64,000 nucleotides of DNA, from the NCBI RefSeq assembly GCF_022763245.1, contig NZ_JALEGV010000028.1, forward strand, positions 62,001 through 126,000, in the 5' to 3' direction. The DNA is from Oricola sp. (GTDB lineage Bacteria; Pseudomonadota; Alphaproteobacteria; Rhizobiales; Rhizobiaceae). The position numbers and the translations under genes were made by a program. Every line of letters begins with the position of its first letter. Position 1 is the stretch's first letter. The notes under the pieces are model-generated. The model did not search any database and was not told the origin of the DNA. It worked only from the letters and a program-made list of their open reading frames with translations. Shown here piece by piece: positions 28,029 through 37,809 of the stretch.

Positions 28029-28304
28029 ATGGCGGGTGATGTAAGATTGCTGGTGGAAGCGCTCGACCATTTGAAATCCGGCGGTTTGCGGATGGGCGCC
28101 GATTGGGAGCGCGCCCACGAGATCGCGCAGGCGCATGAAGGTGAGGCCGCGTTCGACTGGCTGCACGCGCTGTGCCATCGCATCGAGGGCGACGACTGGA
28201 ACGCGGACTACTGGTATCGCCGTGCGGGCCGGGCGCGCCAGGATGGCACACTCGAGGCGGAATGGGCGCTCATGCGCGAGACCTTGACGGCGCCCGGCGA
28301 ATGA
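28029..28304 (+). CDS. Conserved hypothetical small protein
   Basis: A 91-residue acidic protein, rich in Trp, Ala and Glu: VEALDHLKSGG, ADWERAHEIAQAHEG, FDWLHALCHRIEGDDWNADYWYRRAGR. The repeated helix pattern recalls a short TPR/SEL1-like scaffold, and the WNADYWYRRAG segment is distinctive. Function unknown. ATG 28029 has a strong GGGAGG site. It stands between the two paralogous secreted genes but on the opposite strand. Confidence 0.7.
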   Translation: MAGDVRLLVEALDHLKSGGLRMGADWERAHEIAQAHEGEAAFDWLHALCHRIEGDDWNADYWYRRAGRARQDGTLEAEWALMRETLTAPGE

Positions 28305-28334
28305 CGGGCCGTTGTCGCGCGGCGGGCCGACCCG

Positions 28335-28916
28335 TCACATGTCGACGATGTCGCAATGGGCAAACAGCATGCGGATGCGGAAATTCATGAGCATCGCGCG
28401 CATGGGATGGTTGTCGAGGAGGTCCTTGCCGCCGGCGGCGATGATCCTGTCGGCATTGCGCTGCAACTGGCCGGCAATGTCGCGGCTCTGTGACAGTCGC
28501 ACGTTGCGCTCATGCGGGGACAGCCTGTTGTTCGACGAATAGGTCGTCCGGCTTTGAAGCTGCACGCCCCTGCGGGCGTGGACCTCGACGAGCTTCAGAT
28601 AGATCATCGGCTTGCCCAGATCCCGGGAGAGCGTCGTCCACGTGCCGTAGGCATCGGCGAAACACCGGCAGGAATCGTTGCGGCGCGTCGGCGTCTTGCC
28701 GGTCATGACGGCGGAGAAATCGCGACGGCACAGGCGGTAGCCCTCGGTCCATGCCGGGCTGGGGCCGCTCTGCGTCCTCGAGCCGGGCTTCTCGCGAAAC
28801 GCCATCAGCTGCGAGCCGGCCGATGACAGCGCGCCGGGATTGCGCTGGAGGTATCCGACACCGGCACCCGTGACGCCGGCGACGACGAGGATGGCGGCGA
28901 TCGTCTTGACGGACAT
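28335..28916 (-). CDS. Membrane-anchored or secreted small protein (paralogue of 27400-27861)
   Basis: A 193-residue protein with an N-terminal hydrophobic segment (IAAILVVAGVTGAGVGYL, about 5-22) that may be a signal anchor. After a Ser/Pro-rich linker it shows YRLCRRDF, CRCFADAYG (CxCF), and ends IRMLFAHCDIVDM. Cys order and the CDIV ending match the neighbour at 27400-27861. Function unknown. Convergent with the 91-residue gene. Confidence 0.65.
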   Translation of the reverse strand: MSVKTIAAILVVAGVTGAGVGYLQRNPGALSSAGSQLMAFREKPGSRTQSGPSPAWTEGYRLCRRDFSAVMTGKTPTRRNDSCRCFADAYGTWTTLSRDLGKPMIYLKLVEVHARRGVQLQSRTTYSSNNRLSPHERNVRLSQSRDIAGQLQRNADRIIAAGGKDLLDNHPMRAMLMNFRIRMLFAHCDIVDM

Positions 28917-29049
28917 TGTGCGGCTCCAGCTGCTGGCGATCGGTGGCGGCGGGTTCGCGGGACAATCTATGCGCGAAACGTTAAGTTAGCGCAAAAGCTC
29001 GCTCGCCTTGGATGCCACCCTCAACCGTCGGGGCTCCGGTGCCGGAAGG

Positions 29050-29337
29050 TCAGGCGGGCTGCAGAACCGCTTCCGCCTCGACCTCGTGCTTCAGGCGCTC
29101 CAGCATGTCGTGGTTCTTGCAGAAATAGGGCGCTTCGGCGGGCGAATCATTGTCCGAGAGCCAGACCTGGCAGCTATCCTCGCGGCCGCAACCGGCGCAA
29201 CGGCTCTGTGCGCGCTTCACGACGGCCTCGACCTGGGGCCTTGCGTCGAGCGCCTGGCGCAGGCCGAGCTTCTCGACCATGACGTGAAACAGCATGCCAC
29301 GGCGCGGCGTCGCGAAGAAATGGCGGATGGACAGCAT
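29050..29337 (-). CDS. DUF6455 family protein
   Basis: A 95-residue protein with four Cys in the pattern RCAGCGREDSCQVWL and then PYFCKNHDMLERLK, the DUF6455 pattern of Rhizobiales and Rhodobacterales. The Cys residues could bind a metal; role unknown. ATG 29337 has GAGGGGG 6 bases upstream; the frame further upstream is not protein-like. Divergent from the small membrane protein gene at 29523. Confidence 0.75.
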   Translation of the reverse strand: MLSIRHFFATPRRGMLFHVMVEKLGLRQALDARPQVEAVVKRAQSRCAGCGREDSCQVWLSDNDSPAEAPYFCKNHDMLERLKHEVEAEAVLQPA

Positions 29338-29522
29338 CGTTTTCCCCCTCGATTGATGTCTGGCCGCCATTTCTTCACGGATCGGGCGGGGCTGCCCTTG
29401 ATCTGTGTCAACAAGGCGTCGCGCCGAACGCGGCCCGCTTTCGTCCGGCTCCCTTGTTCGCCGGAACGCGATGTCGGATAAGCTTGCACTTCGAAACGGA
29501 TCGTCAAACGGAGACACACGGA

Positions 29523-29669
29523 ATGAACCGCAACGCCCTCTACGCCGTCATAGCGCTTCTCGTCGCCGGGCTACTGGTGCTGGGCTATTTCCTCTATCAG
29601 GAACGCCAGCAGCCGGAAGGCATCAAGATCGAGATGGGCGAGAAGGGCATTTCGATCCAGACGAACTGA
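29523..29669 (+). CDS. 48-residue single-pass membrane protein
   Basis: A very small protein: one transmembrane helix (YAVIALLVAGLLVLGYFLY, about 9-27), then a charged tail with EGIKIEMGEKGISIQTN. GGAG lies 9 bases before the ATG. The IxIxxxxxGIxI tail occurs in small rhizobial envelope proteins as far as I recall. Function unknown. Confidence 0.65.
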   Translation: MNRNALYAVIALLVAGLLVLGYFLYQERQQPEGIKIEMGEKGISIQTN

Positions 29670-29676
29670 TCGGAAA

Positions 29677-29704
29677 GCGGGCCGCACGCCCTCTGGCGGC
29701 CCGC
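29677..29704. terminator. Hairpin after the small membrane protein gene
   Basis: A perfect 9-base stem (GCGGGCCGC with GCGGCCCGC, 10-base loop) begins 8 bases after the stop at 29669. It is followed on the plus strand by AAAACC, with no T-run, so it may be a weak or Rho-assisted terminator, or protect the transcript end. Confidence 0.5.
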
Positions 29705-29817
29705 AAAACCATGCCGCAAATGCCTTGAAAGACCGCGAAAAGCCAAAGCGTCTTGCAGGCACTTCTGCGTTGCACTAACGAACAGCCAAACGGATCAGCA
29801 AAGAAACACGTGCCACA

Positions 29818-31317
29818 ATGACCATCGTCGATACCCGCACCCCCGACCCGAAACGCTTCGTCCCCGGCGCCACCGGCGACTGGGAGATCGTCATCGGCAT
29901 GGAGGTCCACGCGCAGGTGGTTTCGCAGTCCAAGCTGTTCTCCGGCGCCTCGACCGAATTCGGCGCCGAGCCGAATGCCAACGTCTCGCTGGTCGATGCC
30001 GCCATGCCGGGCATGCTGCCGGTGATCAACCAGGAATGCGTGAAGCAGGCCGTGCGCACCGGCCTCGGCCTGAAGGCGCAGGTCAACAACAAGTCCGTCT
30101 TCGACCGCAAGAACTACTTCTATCCGGACCTGCCGCAGGGCTACCAGATTTCCCAGTTCAAGCAGCCGATCATCGGCGAGGGGCAGATCATCATTTCCGT
30201 CGGTCCCGACCGCAAGGGCGAGTTCGAGGATGTGGAGATCGGCATCGAGCGGCTGCACCTGGAGCAGGACGCCGGCAAGCTGATGCACGACCAGCATCCG
30301 ACCATGACGCTGGTGGATCTGAACCGTTCCGGCGTGGCGCTGATGGAAATCGTGTCGAAACCCGACCTGCGGTCCTCCGACGAGGCCAAGGCCTATCTGA
30401 CCAAGCTGCGCCAGATCCTGCGCTATCTCGGCACCTGCGACGGCAACATGGACGAGGGCTCCATGCGCGCGGATGTCAACGTTTCCGTGCGCAAGCCGGG
30501 CGGCGAATTCGGCACGCGCTGCGAGATCAAGAACGTCAACTCCATCCGCTTCGTCGGCCAGGCCATCGAATATGAGGCCCGCCGCCAGATCGCGATCCTG
30601 GAGGACGGCGGCGCGATCGACCAGGAGACGCGCCTGTTCGATCCGGGCAAGGGCGAGACGCGTTCCATGCGCTCCAAGGAAGAGGCGCACGACTATCGCT
30701 ACTTCCCCGATCCGGACCTTTTGCCGCTGGAATTCGACGACGCCTTCGTCGCCGCGCTGGCAGCCGACCTGCCGGAACTGCCGGACGACAAGAAGGCGCG
30801 CTTCGTGTCGCTCGGCCTTTCGGCCTATGACGCGTCCATCCTCGTCTCCGAAAAGGCGATCGCCGACTATTTCGAGCAGGTTGCGGAAGGGCGCGACGCC
30901 AAGGCCGCGGCCAACTGGGTGATCAACGATCTGCTCGGCGCGCTCAACAAGGCCGGTCTGGGCATCGACGAAACGCCGGTCACCCCGGCGCAGCTCGGCG
31001 GCGTCATCGACCTGATCAAGGAAGGCACGATCTCCGGCAAGATCGCCAAGGACCTGTTCGAGATCGTCTGGAACGAGGGCGGCGACCCGGCAGCGATCGT
31101 CGAGGCCAAGGGCATGAAGCAGGTGACCGACACCGGCGCCATCGAGGCCGAGGTCGACAAGATCATCGCCGCCAATCCCGACAAGGTCGAGCAGGTCAAG
31201 GCGAAGCCGTCGCTGGCCGGCTGGTTCGTCGGGCAGGTGATGAAGGCCACCGGCGGCAAGGCCAACCCGCAGGCCGTGCAGGCGCTGGTGAAGTCGAAGC
31301 TCGGGGTCGAGGACTGA
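29818..31317 (+). CDS. gatB: Asp/Glu-tRNA amidotransferase subunit B
   Basis: A 499-residue subunit that phosphorylates the misacylated tRNA and receives ammonia from GatA. Conserved segments: [87 protein letters not shown] and [13 protein letters not shown]. The C-terminal YqeY-like tail for tRNA is present. Encoded about 2.4 kb from gatA with several small genes between. Confidence 0.97.
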   Translation: MTIVDTRTPDPKRFVPGATGDWEIVIGMEVHAQVVSQSKLFSGASTEFGAEPNANVSLVDAAMPGMLPVINQECVKQAVRTGLGLKAQVNNKSVFDRKNYFYPDLPQGYQISQFKQPIIGEGQIIISVGPDRKGEFEDVEIGIERLHLEQDAGKLMHDQHPTMTLVDLNRSGVALMEIVSKPDLRSSDEAKAYLTKLRQILRYLGTCDGNMDEGSMRADVNVSVRKPGGEFGTRCEIKNVNSIRFVGQAIEYEARRQIAILEDGGAIDQETRLFDPGKGETRSMRSKEEAHDYRYFPDPDLLPLEFDDAFVAALAADLPELPDDKKARFVSLGLSAYDASILVSEKAIADYFEQVAEGRDAKAAANWVINDLLGALNKAGLGIDETPVTPAQLGGVIDLIKEGTISGKIAKDLFEIVWNEGGDPAAIVEAKGMKQVTDTGAIEAEVDKIIAANPDKVEQVKAKPSLAGWFVGQVMKATGGKANPQAVQALVKSKLGVED

Positions 31318-31458
31318 CGCCGGGCCGGCCCGGCCAGCACCCGATAAGGCCCCGATTGCGCTTCGGCGCGGCAGACTGTTGCCATTCGCCCCTTGTCAAC
31401 GCTTGGACGAATGTGGAATGGTCGCGTATCGCCGGAACCGGGGCCTTAATAAAAAGCG

Positions 31459-31947
31459 ATGTGGATACGCACCGCGTCTTATGACGACCTTGAAACGATC
31501 AGCTCGATGCTGACCGAAACTTGGCACGATACCTACGATTCGATTTACGGTAAGGAGAAGGTCGCTGAACTGACAGCGGCCTGGCACTCTGTCGATGCGC
31601 TCAAGCAGCGCATGACCAAGCCGCGCTCCGAGTTCGTCGTCTGCGACGACGGCGCCGAAATATCGGGCATGGCCTTCGTCAGCCAGATCGACGCAGATAC
31701 GTCGATGCTTCACCAGCTCTATGTGCGGCCAGCCGCGCAAGGGGCGGGCGTCGGCAAGAAATTGCTGATCGAGGTCGAGGCCTGTTTTCCCGACGTGCGG
31801 AAGATTCGCCTGGAAGTCGAGGAAGCCAATGATCGCGCGGTCGATTTCTACGGCCGCAACGGTTTCAAGAAGGCCGGCACCACGCCCGATTGTGGGGTGA
31901 AAGGCTCGGGCATTCCCGCCGTGATCATGGAAAAGGTGATCTGGTAG
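31459..31947 (+). CDS. GNAT-family N-acetyltransferase
   Basis: A 162-residue GNAT protein with LYVRPAAQGAGVGKKLLIEVE (the QGAGVG acetyl-CoA loop, about 92-97) and NDRAVDFYGRNGFKK. The N-terminus MWIRTASYDDLETISSML is usual for the family. No strong ribosome site is seen before ATG 31459. Substrate unknown. Single gene between gatB and the SufA-like gene. Confidence 0.88.
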   Translation: MWIRTASYDDLETISSMLTETWHDTYDSIYGKEKVAELTAAWHSVDALKQRMTKPRSEFVVCDDGAEISGMAFVSQIDADTSMLHQLYVRPAAQGAGVGKKLLIEVEACFPDVRKIRLEVEEANDRAVDFYGRNGFKKAGTTPDCGVKGSGIPAVIMEKVIW

Positions 31948-32031
31948 GTCGGACGCCTTTTTGCCGGCGCGGTTGCCGAAACGTTCGGCGATACCTAGAT
32001 TCGGCCTAAATCGAGAATCGGATTTGCAGCC

Positions 32032-32409
32032 ATGCCATTAGCCATCATGACCATGACGGACGCCGCCGCGGAGCGGGTCAAGGAGATCGTTTCCACGCGT
32101 GACGGCGTGCAGGGCGTGCGTGTCGGCATCAAGAAGGGCGGCTGCGCCGGGATGGAATACACGGTCGATCTCGTCGCCGAGGCTGACGCGAAGGACGACC
32201 ATATCGAGCATAACGGCGCCAATCTCTGGATCGATCCGGCCGCAATGCTCTATCTGCTCGGCACGCAGATGGATTTCGAGGTGACGAAGCTGCGCACCGG
32301 CTTCGTCTTCAACAACCCGAACCAGTCTTCCGCCTGCGGCTGCGGCGAATCGGTCGAGCTGCAGCCGGCCGACCTGAAGGAACTGGCGGAGGCGCGCGGC
32401 GCTCTCTAG
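32032..32409 (+). CDS. sufA: SufA/IscA-type iron-sulfur carrier
   Basis: A 125-residue A-type carrier that delivers Fe-S clusters to target enzymes. The three Cys of the family are present: KKGGCAGMEY (about 38) and SSACGCGESV at the C-terminus. The rest (MTMTDAAAERVKEIV, GFVFNNPNQSSACGCGESV) is typical of the SufA/HesB protein ending alphaproteobacterial suf operons. Here no other suf gene is next to it within the window: upstream is a GNAT gene and downstream a helicase on the other strand. Confidence 0.88.
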   Translation: MPLAIMTMTDAAAERVKEIVSTRDGVQGVRVGIKKGGCAGMEYTVDLVAEADAKDDHIEHNGANLWIDPAAMLYLLGTQMDFEVTKLRTGFVFNNPNQSSACGCGESVELQPADLKELAEARGAL

Positions 32410-32433
32410 GCCGCGTCCGCAACGACAGAAACG

Positions 32434-32468
32434 AAAAACGCCCGGGCGATGCTCCGGGCGTTTTCGTA
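32434..32468. terminator. Bidirectional terminator between sufA-like and helicase genes
   Basis: AACGCCCGG pairs with CCGGGCGTT around a short loop. Flanking A-run on the left and TTTT on the right make it work in both directions. It sits between the convergent genes ending at 32409 and 32489. Confidence 0.85.
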
Positions 32469-32488
32469 TTTTGCGATGCGTGAGGGCC

Positions 32489-33925
<1,437 letters not shown>

Positions 33926-34116
33926 TGGATATCCACGCTTCGTAAATCGAAAACGGATCAATGCGCGGGGGAAGCCCGCGCTCTTGCGCCGGGCCTAGGC
34001 GTTTGAGGGCTCAAAGTCAACCGGAAGCCCGGAATTCCCGCGTTTTGAGGGGAAATTCGGGTGATTTTCGCAATCGAAATGTCATATCCGCGTGATTTGC
34101 GGACCTTCCGACACGT

Positions 34117-34884
34117 TCAATAGCGAAATTGTTCGGCGAGAATACGTTCGTCCCATGAATGGCTGGCGTCGAAGAGGAGCGTCGCCGTCGCGTCGCGGGC
34201 TTCCTCGATCCGCACCGAGCGGACGGACTTGACCTCGGTGTGGTCGGCGACGGCGTTGACCGGCCGCTTGCCGGCTTCAAGGATCGAGAAGGTCACCGAG
34301 ACCTGGTTGGGCAGGAGCGCGCCGCGCCAGCGCCGCGGCCGGAAGGGGCTGACCGGCGTCAGCGCGAGAAGCGGCGCGTCGATGGGAATGATCGGCCCCT
34401 GGGCCGACAGGTTGTAGGCCGTCGAGCCGGCCGGCGTCGCCAGCATCACGCCGTCGCAGACGAGTTCGGCCAGCCGCTCCTTGCCGTCCACGTGAATGGC
34501 GATCTTGGCCGCCTGGTAGGATTGCCGGAACAGCGAGACCTCGTTGATGGCAAACGCCTCCACCACTTCGCCGTTCATGTCCTCTGCGCGCATGCGCAGC
34601 GGCCGGATCGTCTCGGGTTCCGCGGCCGCGATGCGCTCGCGCAGCCCGTCCTCGCGGTAATCGTTCATCAGGAAGCCGACGGAACCCCGGTTCATCCCGT
34701 AGATGCGTTTGCCCGAATTCATGAACTGGTGCAGCGTCTGCAGCACGAAGCCGTCGCCGCCCAGCGCGACGATGGTCTGCGCCTCCTCGATCGGATCCTG
34801 ACCGTAGAGCGCGGCCAGGCGCGCAGCGGATTCGCTGGCTTCCGGCGTGTCGGAGGACAGGAACGCGATGGAATCGGTGATCAT
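34117..34884 (-). CDS. nadK: NAD kinase
   Basis: A 255-residue enzyme phosphorylating NAD to NADP. The GGDG motif is in [13 protein letters not shown] (about 42-52); NEVSLFRQ, and [18 protein letters not shown] follow, with the conserved Asp in [11 protein letters not shown] 34884 is chosen; a GTG at 34905 would add seven residues. Stand-alone gene upstream of tRNA-Thr on the other strand. Confidence 0.95.
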   Translation of the reverse strand: MITDSIAFLSSDTPEASESAARLAALYGQDPIEEAQTIVALGGDGFVLQTLHQFMNSGKRIYGMNRGSVGFLMNDYREDGLRERIAAAEPETIRPLRMRAEDMNGEVVEAFAINEVSLFRQSYQAAKIAIHVDGKERLAELVCDGVMLATPAGSTAYNLSAQGPIIPIDAPLLALTPVSPFRPRRWRGALLPNQVSVTFSILEAGKRPVNAVADHTEVKSVRSVRIEEARDATATLLFDASHSWDERILAEQFRY

Positions 34885-34982
34885 CGATGGGCGGCTTTCA
34901 TTCACACAATCGCGATGCGCTTAGCACAGGGCTGTCAAATAGTCTCTTTACAGCCTATGTGATTGTGCTATCGCCATGGCAT

Positions 34983-35058
34983 GCCCTTGTAGCTCAGTTG
35001 GTAGAGCATCTGATTTGTAATCAGAGGGTCGGGAGTTCGAGTCTCTCCGGGGGCACCA
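34983..35058 (+). tRNA. tRNA-Thr (anticodon TGT)
   Basis: Full cloverleaf with encoded CCA: acceptor GCCCTTG pairs with CGGGGGC with two G-T pairs. The D arm contains AGCTCAGTTGGTAGAGC, the anticodon stem TCTGA/TCAGA encloses the loop TTTGTAA with anticodon TGT, and the T arm has GGTTCGA-type GAGTTCGAGTC. Discriminator A at 35055, CCA 35056-35058. It stands at the junction between core genes and the catabolic half of the window. Confidence 0.97.
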
Positions 35059-35264
35059 GCGATTTCATTCGATAGCGGAAACGGCTGGGAACGTGCGGGA
35101 CCGCATTTGGCCGGCCGCCGCACGGCCGATTTCAGACATGGCGTTGAACTCGGCTTGGTGACTGGGGCGCCGTCACAGCGCCAGCCAGATTTGGATCTAC
35201 ATGCCGCAGACAGGCATTGGGTGCGCATTCACGCCATAAGGCTGACAACGGCTGCTCGGGGGGC

Positions 35265-36122
35265 CTAGACGATCGGATTCGAAAGATCGCCGAGGCCGGT
35301 GATCGTTATCGCTACAGTGTCTCCAGCCCGCAGATATCGGGGCGGCTTGAACCCAATGCCGACACCTGCCGGTGTTCCTGTCGCGATGATGTCGCCTGGC
35401 AGGAGCGTTGCCGTCCTTGTCAGGGTCTCGATGAGGGTCGGAATATCGAAAACGAGATCCCTCACAACCGCCCTCTGGCGCTCCTCGCCATTGACGGTCG
35501 TGACGAGTTCCATCGCGTCAACATCCGCGATTTCGTCGGCGGTCGCTACATAGGGTCCCATCGGGCAGAACGTGTCGAGCCCCTTGCCGATGATCCACTG
35601 GTTGTGGCGCTGTTGAAGCTCGCGTGAGGTCACGTCGTTGATGATCGTGTAGCCGTAGACGTAGTCGTAAGCCTCCGCGCCGGAGACGCGGCGGGCTGTC
35701 TTGCCGATGACGACGCCGAGCTCGCCTTCGTAATCCACGGTTTCGGTGGGATCCGTGAAGCTCTGCACTTCAGCGTCGGGGCCAATGACCGATGTCATCG
35801 CCTTCGTGAAGATCACCGGGTGGGACGGAACCGCCTCCTTGCCGGTGGAATCGAAGCCGGAACCGTGGAATTCAGCGGCGTGCTCGACATAGTTCTTTCC
35901 CACGCAGATGATGTCGCGCAATGGCTGCGGGATCGGGGCGAGGAGCCTGATTCCTGAAACGTGGATCCTGGCTTTCTCCTGCCATGCAGATTCTCCGCCA
36001 GAGCGCACAAGGCGAAGGACGGCGGTCACGGCATCGGGTCCATCGTCACAAACGACTGCCGTATCGCCGTCGAGGTATCCTGCCTTCACGGCGCCGTCAT
36101 GTTCGAAAGTGATGAGCTTCAT
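35265..36122 (-). CDS. Fumarylacetoacetate hydrolase family enzyme
   Basis: A 285-residue FAH-fold enzyme that probably hydrolyses or isomerises an acyl-pyruvate-type intermediate. The C-terminal domain has ICVGKNYVEHAAEFHG (about 75-90), the metal-binding EGELGVVIGK (ExE, about 133-142), YTIINDVTSRELQ, KGLDTFCPMGPYVATADEI and TGTPAGVGIGF. A short N-terminal region (MKLITFEHDGAVKAGYLDGD) is typical of ureidoglycolate-lyase-like FAH proteins. It lies 85 bases after the ModA-like gene on the same strand and probably belongs to its transcript. Substrate unknown. Confidence 0.88.
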   Translation of the reverse strand: MKLITFEHDGAVKAGYLDGDTAVVCDDGPDAVTAVLRLVRSGGESAWQEKARIHVSGIRLLAPIPQPLRDIICVGKNYVEHAAEFHGSGFDSTGKEAVPSHPVIFTKAMTSVIGPDAEVQSFTDPTETVDYEGELGVVIGKTARRVSGAEAYDYVYGYTIINDVTSRELQQRHNQWIIGKGLDTFCPMGPYVATADEIADVDAMELVTTVNGEERQRAVVRDLVFDIPTLIETLTRTATLLPGDIIATGTPAGVGIGFKPPRYLRAGDTVAITITGLGDLSNPIV

Positions 36123-36207
36123 CGGATTGCAGTGCTCCCTGCTGGTTATGTGCTGAACTCTGGTAAGGCCTCTGCCGGTCGTCCGGATACCTGTTTTCGA
36201 GGCCCGG

Positions 36208-36954
36208 TCAGGCGAAGCCGGCGGCGCGGCGCGTCTCCTGCTCGGCCGGATCGACGAGGATCTCGATCAGGGTGCGGGCCGCGTCGGGTTGAACCGCCCG
36301 CGTGCTGACGGCGGCGGTGTAGACGGTCTTCAATCCGTACTGGTCGGGCAGGTCGCCCACATAGGTGACGCCGTCGGTGTTCAGGATCTCGGTGATCTGC
36401 GTGCAGCCGATCGCGCCTTCTTCGCCGTCCTCGGCCATCGCGGCCATGGCCGTCTGGCCATTGGCGAACTGCCGCAGGCGCGGACCGTAGAGCGCGGACA
36501 GGCCGAGCGCGTCGATGACGGATGCGACATGGCGCCCGGCGGTCGATTCGATCGTGTGGGGAACGTAGAGCGTCGGCGCCTGCGCCAGCGCCTGGGCGAG
36601 GGCGGCACCCGACGAGATGTCCGGCTCCGCTTCGCCGCTGCGGACAGCGACGCCGGTGACGACCGCGCCCAGGTCACGGGCGGTGCCGGCGACCACGTGG
36701 CCGGATTGCGACAATGCGTCGATCAGGGCGCGTGTGAGGATGATCAGGTCCACGGCTTCGCCGGCCACGATCCGGTCGCGCATCATGCCGACCGCGCCGA
36801 AATCGCCTTCGACGCCCGGGCCACCCTCGCGGATGAAGCGGGGTTCAAGACGCGTCACCAGTCCGTTGGCGGCGCCGCCGCTCAATATGCGGAGTGCGGT
36901 CTGCTTGCGGGCCGGCTCGTCGGCATCGGCGTCGTTCGCCGCAGCTGCGGTCAT
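36208..36954 (-). CDS. ModA-like substrate-binding-domain protein without signal peptide
   Basis: A 248-residue protein with the periplasmic-binding-protein type II fold seen in ModA: RILSGGAANGLV at the start, GAVGMMRDRIVAGEAVDLIIL, and IGCTQITEILNTDGVTYVGDLP near the end. The N-terminus (MTAAAANDADADEPARKQ) is hydrophilic with no signal peptide, so it is probably cytoplasmic, where it could act as a sensor or small-molecule binder rather than a transporter component. ATG 36954 follows GGGAGG. Divergent from the GntR gene. Confidence 0.75.
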   Translation of the reverse strand: MTAAAANDADADEPARKQTALRILSGGAANGLVTRLEPRFIREGGPGVEGDFGAVGMMRDRIVAGEAVDLIILTRALIDALSQSGHVVAGTARDLGAVVTGVAVRSGEAEPDISSGAALAQALAQAPTLYVPHTIESTAGRHVASVIDALGLSALYGPRLRQFANGQTAMAAMAEDGEEGAIGCTQITEILNTDGVTYVGDLPDQYGLKTVYTAAVSTRAVQPDAARTLIEILVDPAEQETRRAAGFA

Positions 36955-36998
36955 GTGTTTCCTCCCTGTTTTCTGGAATTGGAAACCGAAATGGCGCC

Positions 36999-37015
36999 AA
37001 ATTGTCAACCAATTT
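36999..37015. promoter_or_regulatory. Inverted repeat, probable GntR operator 1
   Basis: AAATTG-TCAAC-CAATTT is a perfect 6-base dyad with a 5-base spacer. It lies 45 bases before the ModA-like start and 65 before the GntR start, and shares the core GTCAACCAATT with the second repeat at 37031-37056. Confidence 0.6.
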
Positions 37016-37030
37016 ATCCGATGCTTGACA

Positions 37031-37056
37031 AATTGGTTTGAGATGGTCAACCAATT
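37031..37056. promoter_or_regulatory. Inverted repeat, probable GntR operator 2
   Basis: AATTGGTT and AACCAATT form perfect 8-base arms around 10 bases, 24 bases before the GntR start. A TTGACA hexamer (37025-37030) directly precedes it, so the bound regulator would block a promoter reading toward gntR. TGGT/ACCA cores are typical of FCD-type GntR sites. Confidence 0.6.
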
Positions 37057-37079
37057 AACAGAGGATTGCGAGCACTCAA

Positions 37080-37736
37080 ATGCAGGCAAACGATCAAACC
37101 GTGAGAACCTACATCGTCAACGCCATCGAGGCCGGGACCTATCCGGCTGGCAGCCGGCTGCCGACCGAACGGGCATTGTGCGAGATGCTGTCCGTCGGGC
37201 GGGGCGTGGTTCGCAGTGCGCTCAGCGTGCTGGAGGGCGAAGGGCGCATCGTGCGCGTGGCGGGCAGTGGCAGCTACGTCGCGGAGCGCGAAGTCCAGGG
37301 AAAGAGCCTCGGCACCGTTTCCAGCCCCATCCAGATCATGGATGCGCGCCTGGCCTTCGAGCCGACCCTTGTCCGCCTGGTGGCGACCAACGGCACGACC
37401 ACGGATTTCGACTACATGGCGAAATGCATCGCCGCGGGCGCCGAAGCCAGGACGATCGAGCAATTCGAGCATTGGGACGCGGCGTTCCACGAGGCGATCG
37501 CGGCGGCGACGCGCAACCCGGTGATGATCGCCGCCTACAAGCTCGTGACGGAAGCACGCAACACCGGTGAGTGGGGCGCGCTCAAGCGGCGGACCCTCAC
37601 CGACGAGGCGCGCGCGACCTACCAGAAGCACCACGAGCGCATTCTGGAGGCGCTTCGCCAGCGCGACATCGAGGCGGGCGAGGAGGCCCTGCGCGAGCAT
37701 CTCAGGGAAATCCGGTCGACCATGCTCGGCCATTGA
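37080..37736 (+). CDS. GntR-family transcriptional regulator (FCD type)
   Basis: A 218-residue regulator. The winged helix-turn-helix is at the N-terminus (AGSRLPTERALCEMLSVGRGVVRSAL, about 22-47). The C-terminal FCD ligand domain has its metal or ligand residues in WDAAFHEAIAAATRNPVM and HHERILEALRQRD and HLREI. It probably controls both the leftward ModA-like/FAH genes and the rightward ABC importer, with its gene first. Effector likely an organic acid, as for other FCD regulators. Confidence 0.9.
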   Translation: MQANDQTVRTYIVNAIEAGTYPAGSRLPTERALCEMLSVGRGVVRSALSVLEGEGRIVRVAGSGSYVAEREVQGKSLGTVSSPIQIMDARLAFEPTLVRLVATNGTTTDFDYMAKCIAAGAEARTIEQFEHWDAAFHEAIAAATRNPVMIAAYKLVTEARNTGEWGALKRRTLTDEARATYQKHHERILEALRQRDIEAGEEALREHLREIRSTMLGH

Positions 37737-37809
37737 TCGCGCCTGCCGGGCGCAATGACAGCGACACGCGCCGGAAAGGCGCGACGAACGGGGTGAATGG
37801 GAGGAATTG

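Noticed and set aside
31319-31334. Perfect 16-base palindrome GCCGGGCC/GGCCCGGC after gatB
   Set aside because: No loop and no T-run; short GC palindromes are frequent here. Not called as terminator.
34887-35228. Short frames on both strands across the tRNA-Thr, with products containing VAQLVEH and GETRTPDPLIT
   Set aside because: These are well-known false translations of tRNA genes, not proteins.
35059-35264. Integrase attachment site or gene remnant after tRNA-Thr
   Set aside because: No repeat of the tRNA end, no integrase and no protein fragment recognised in this stretch. Left as an open question only.
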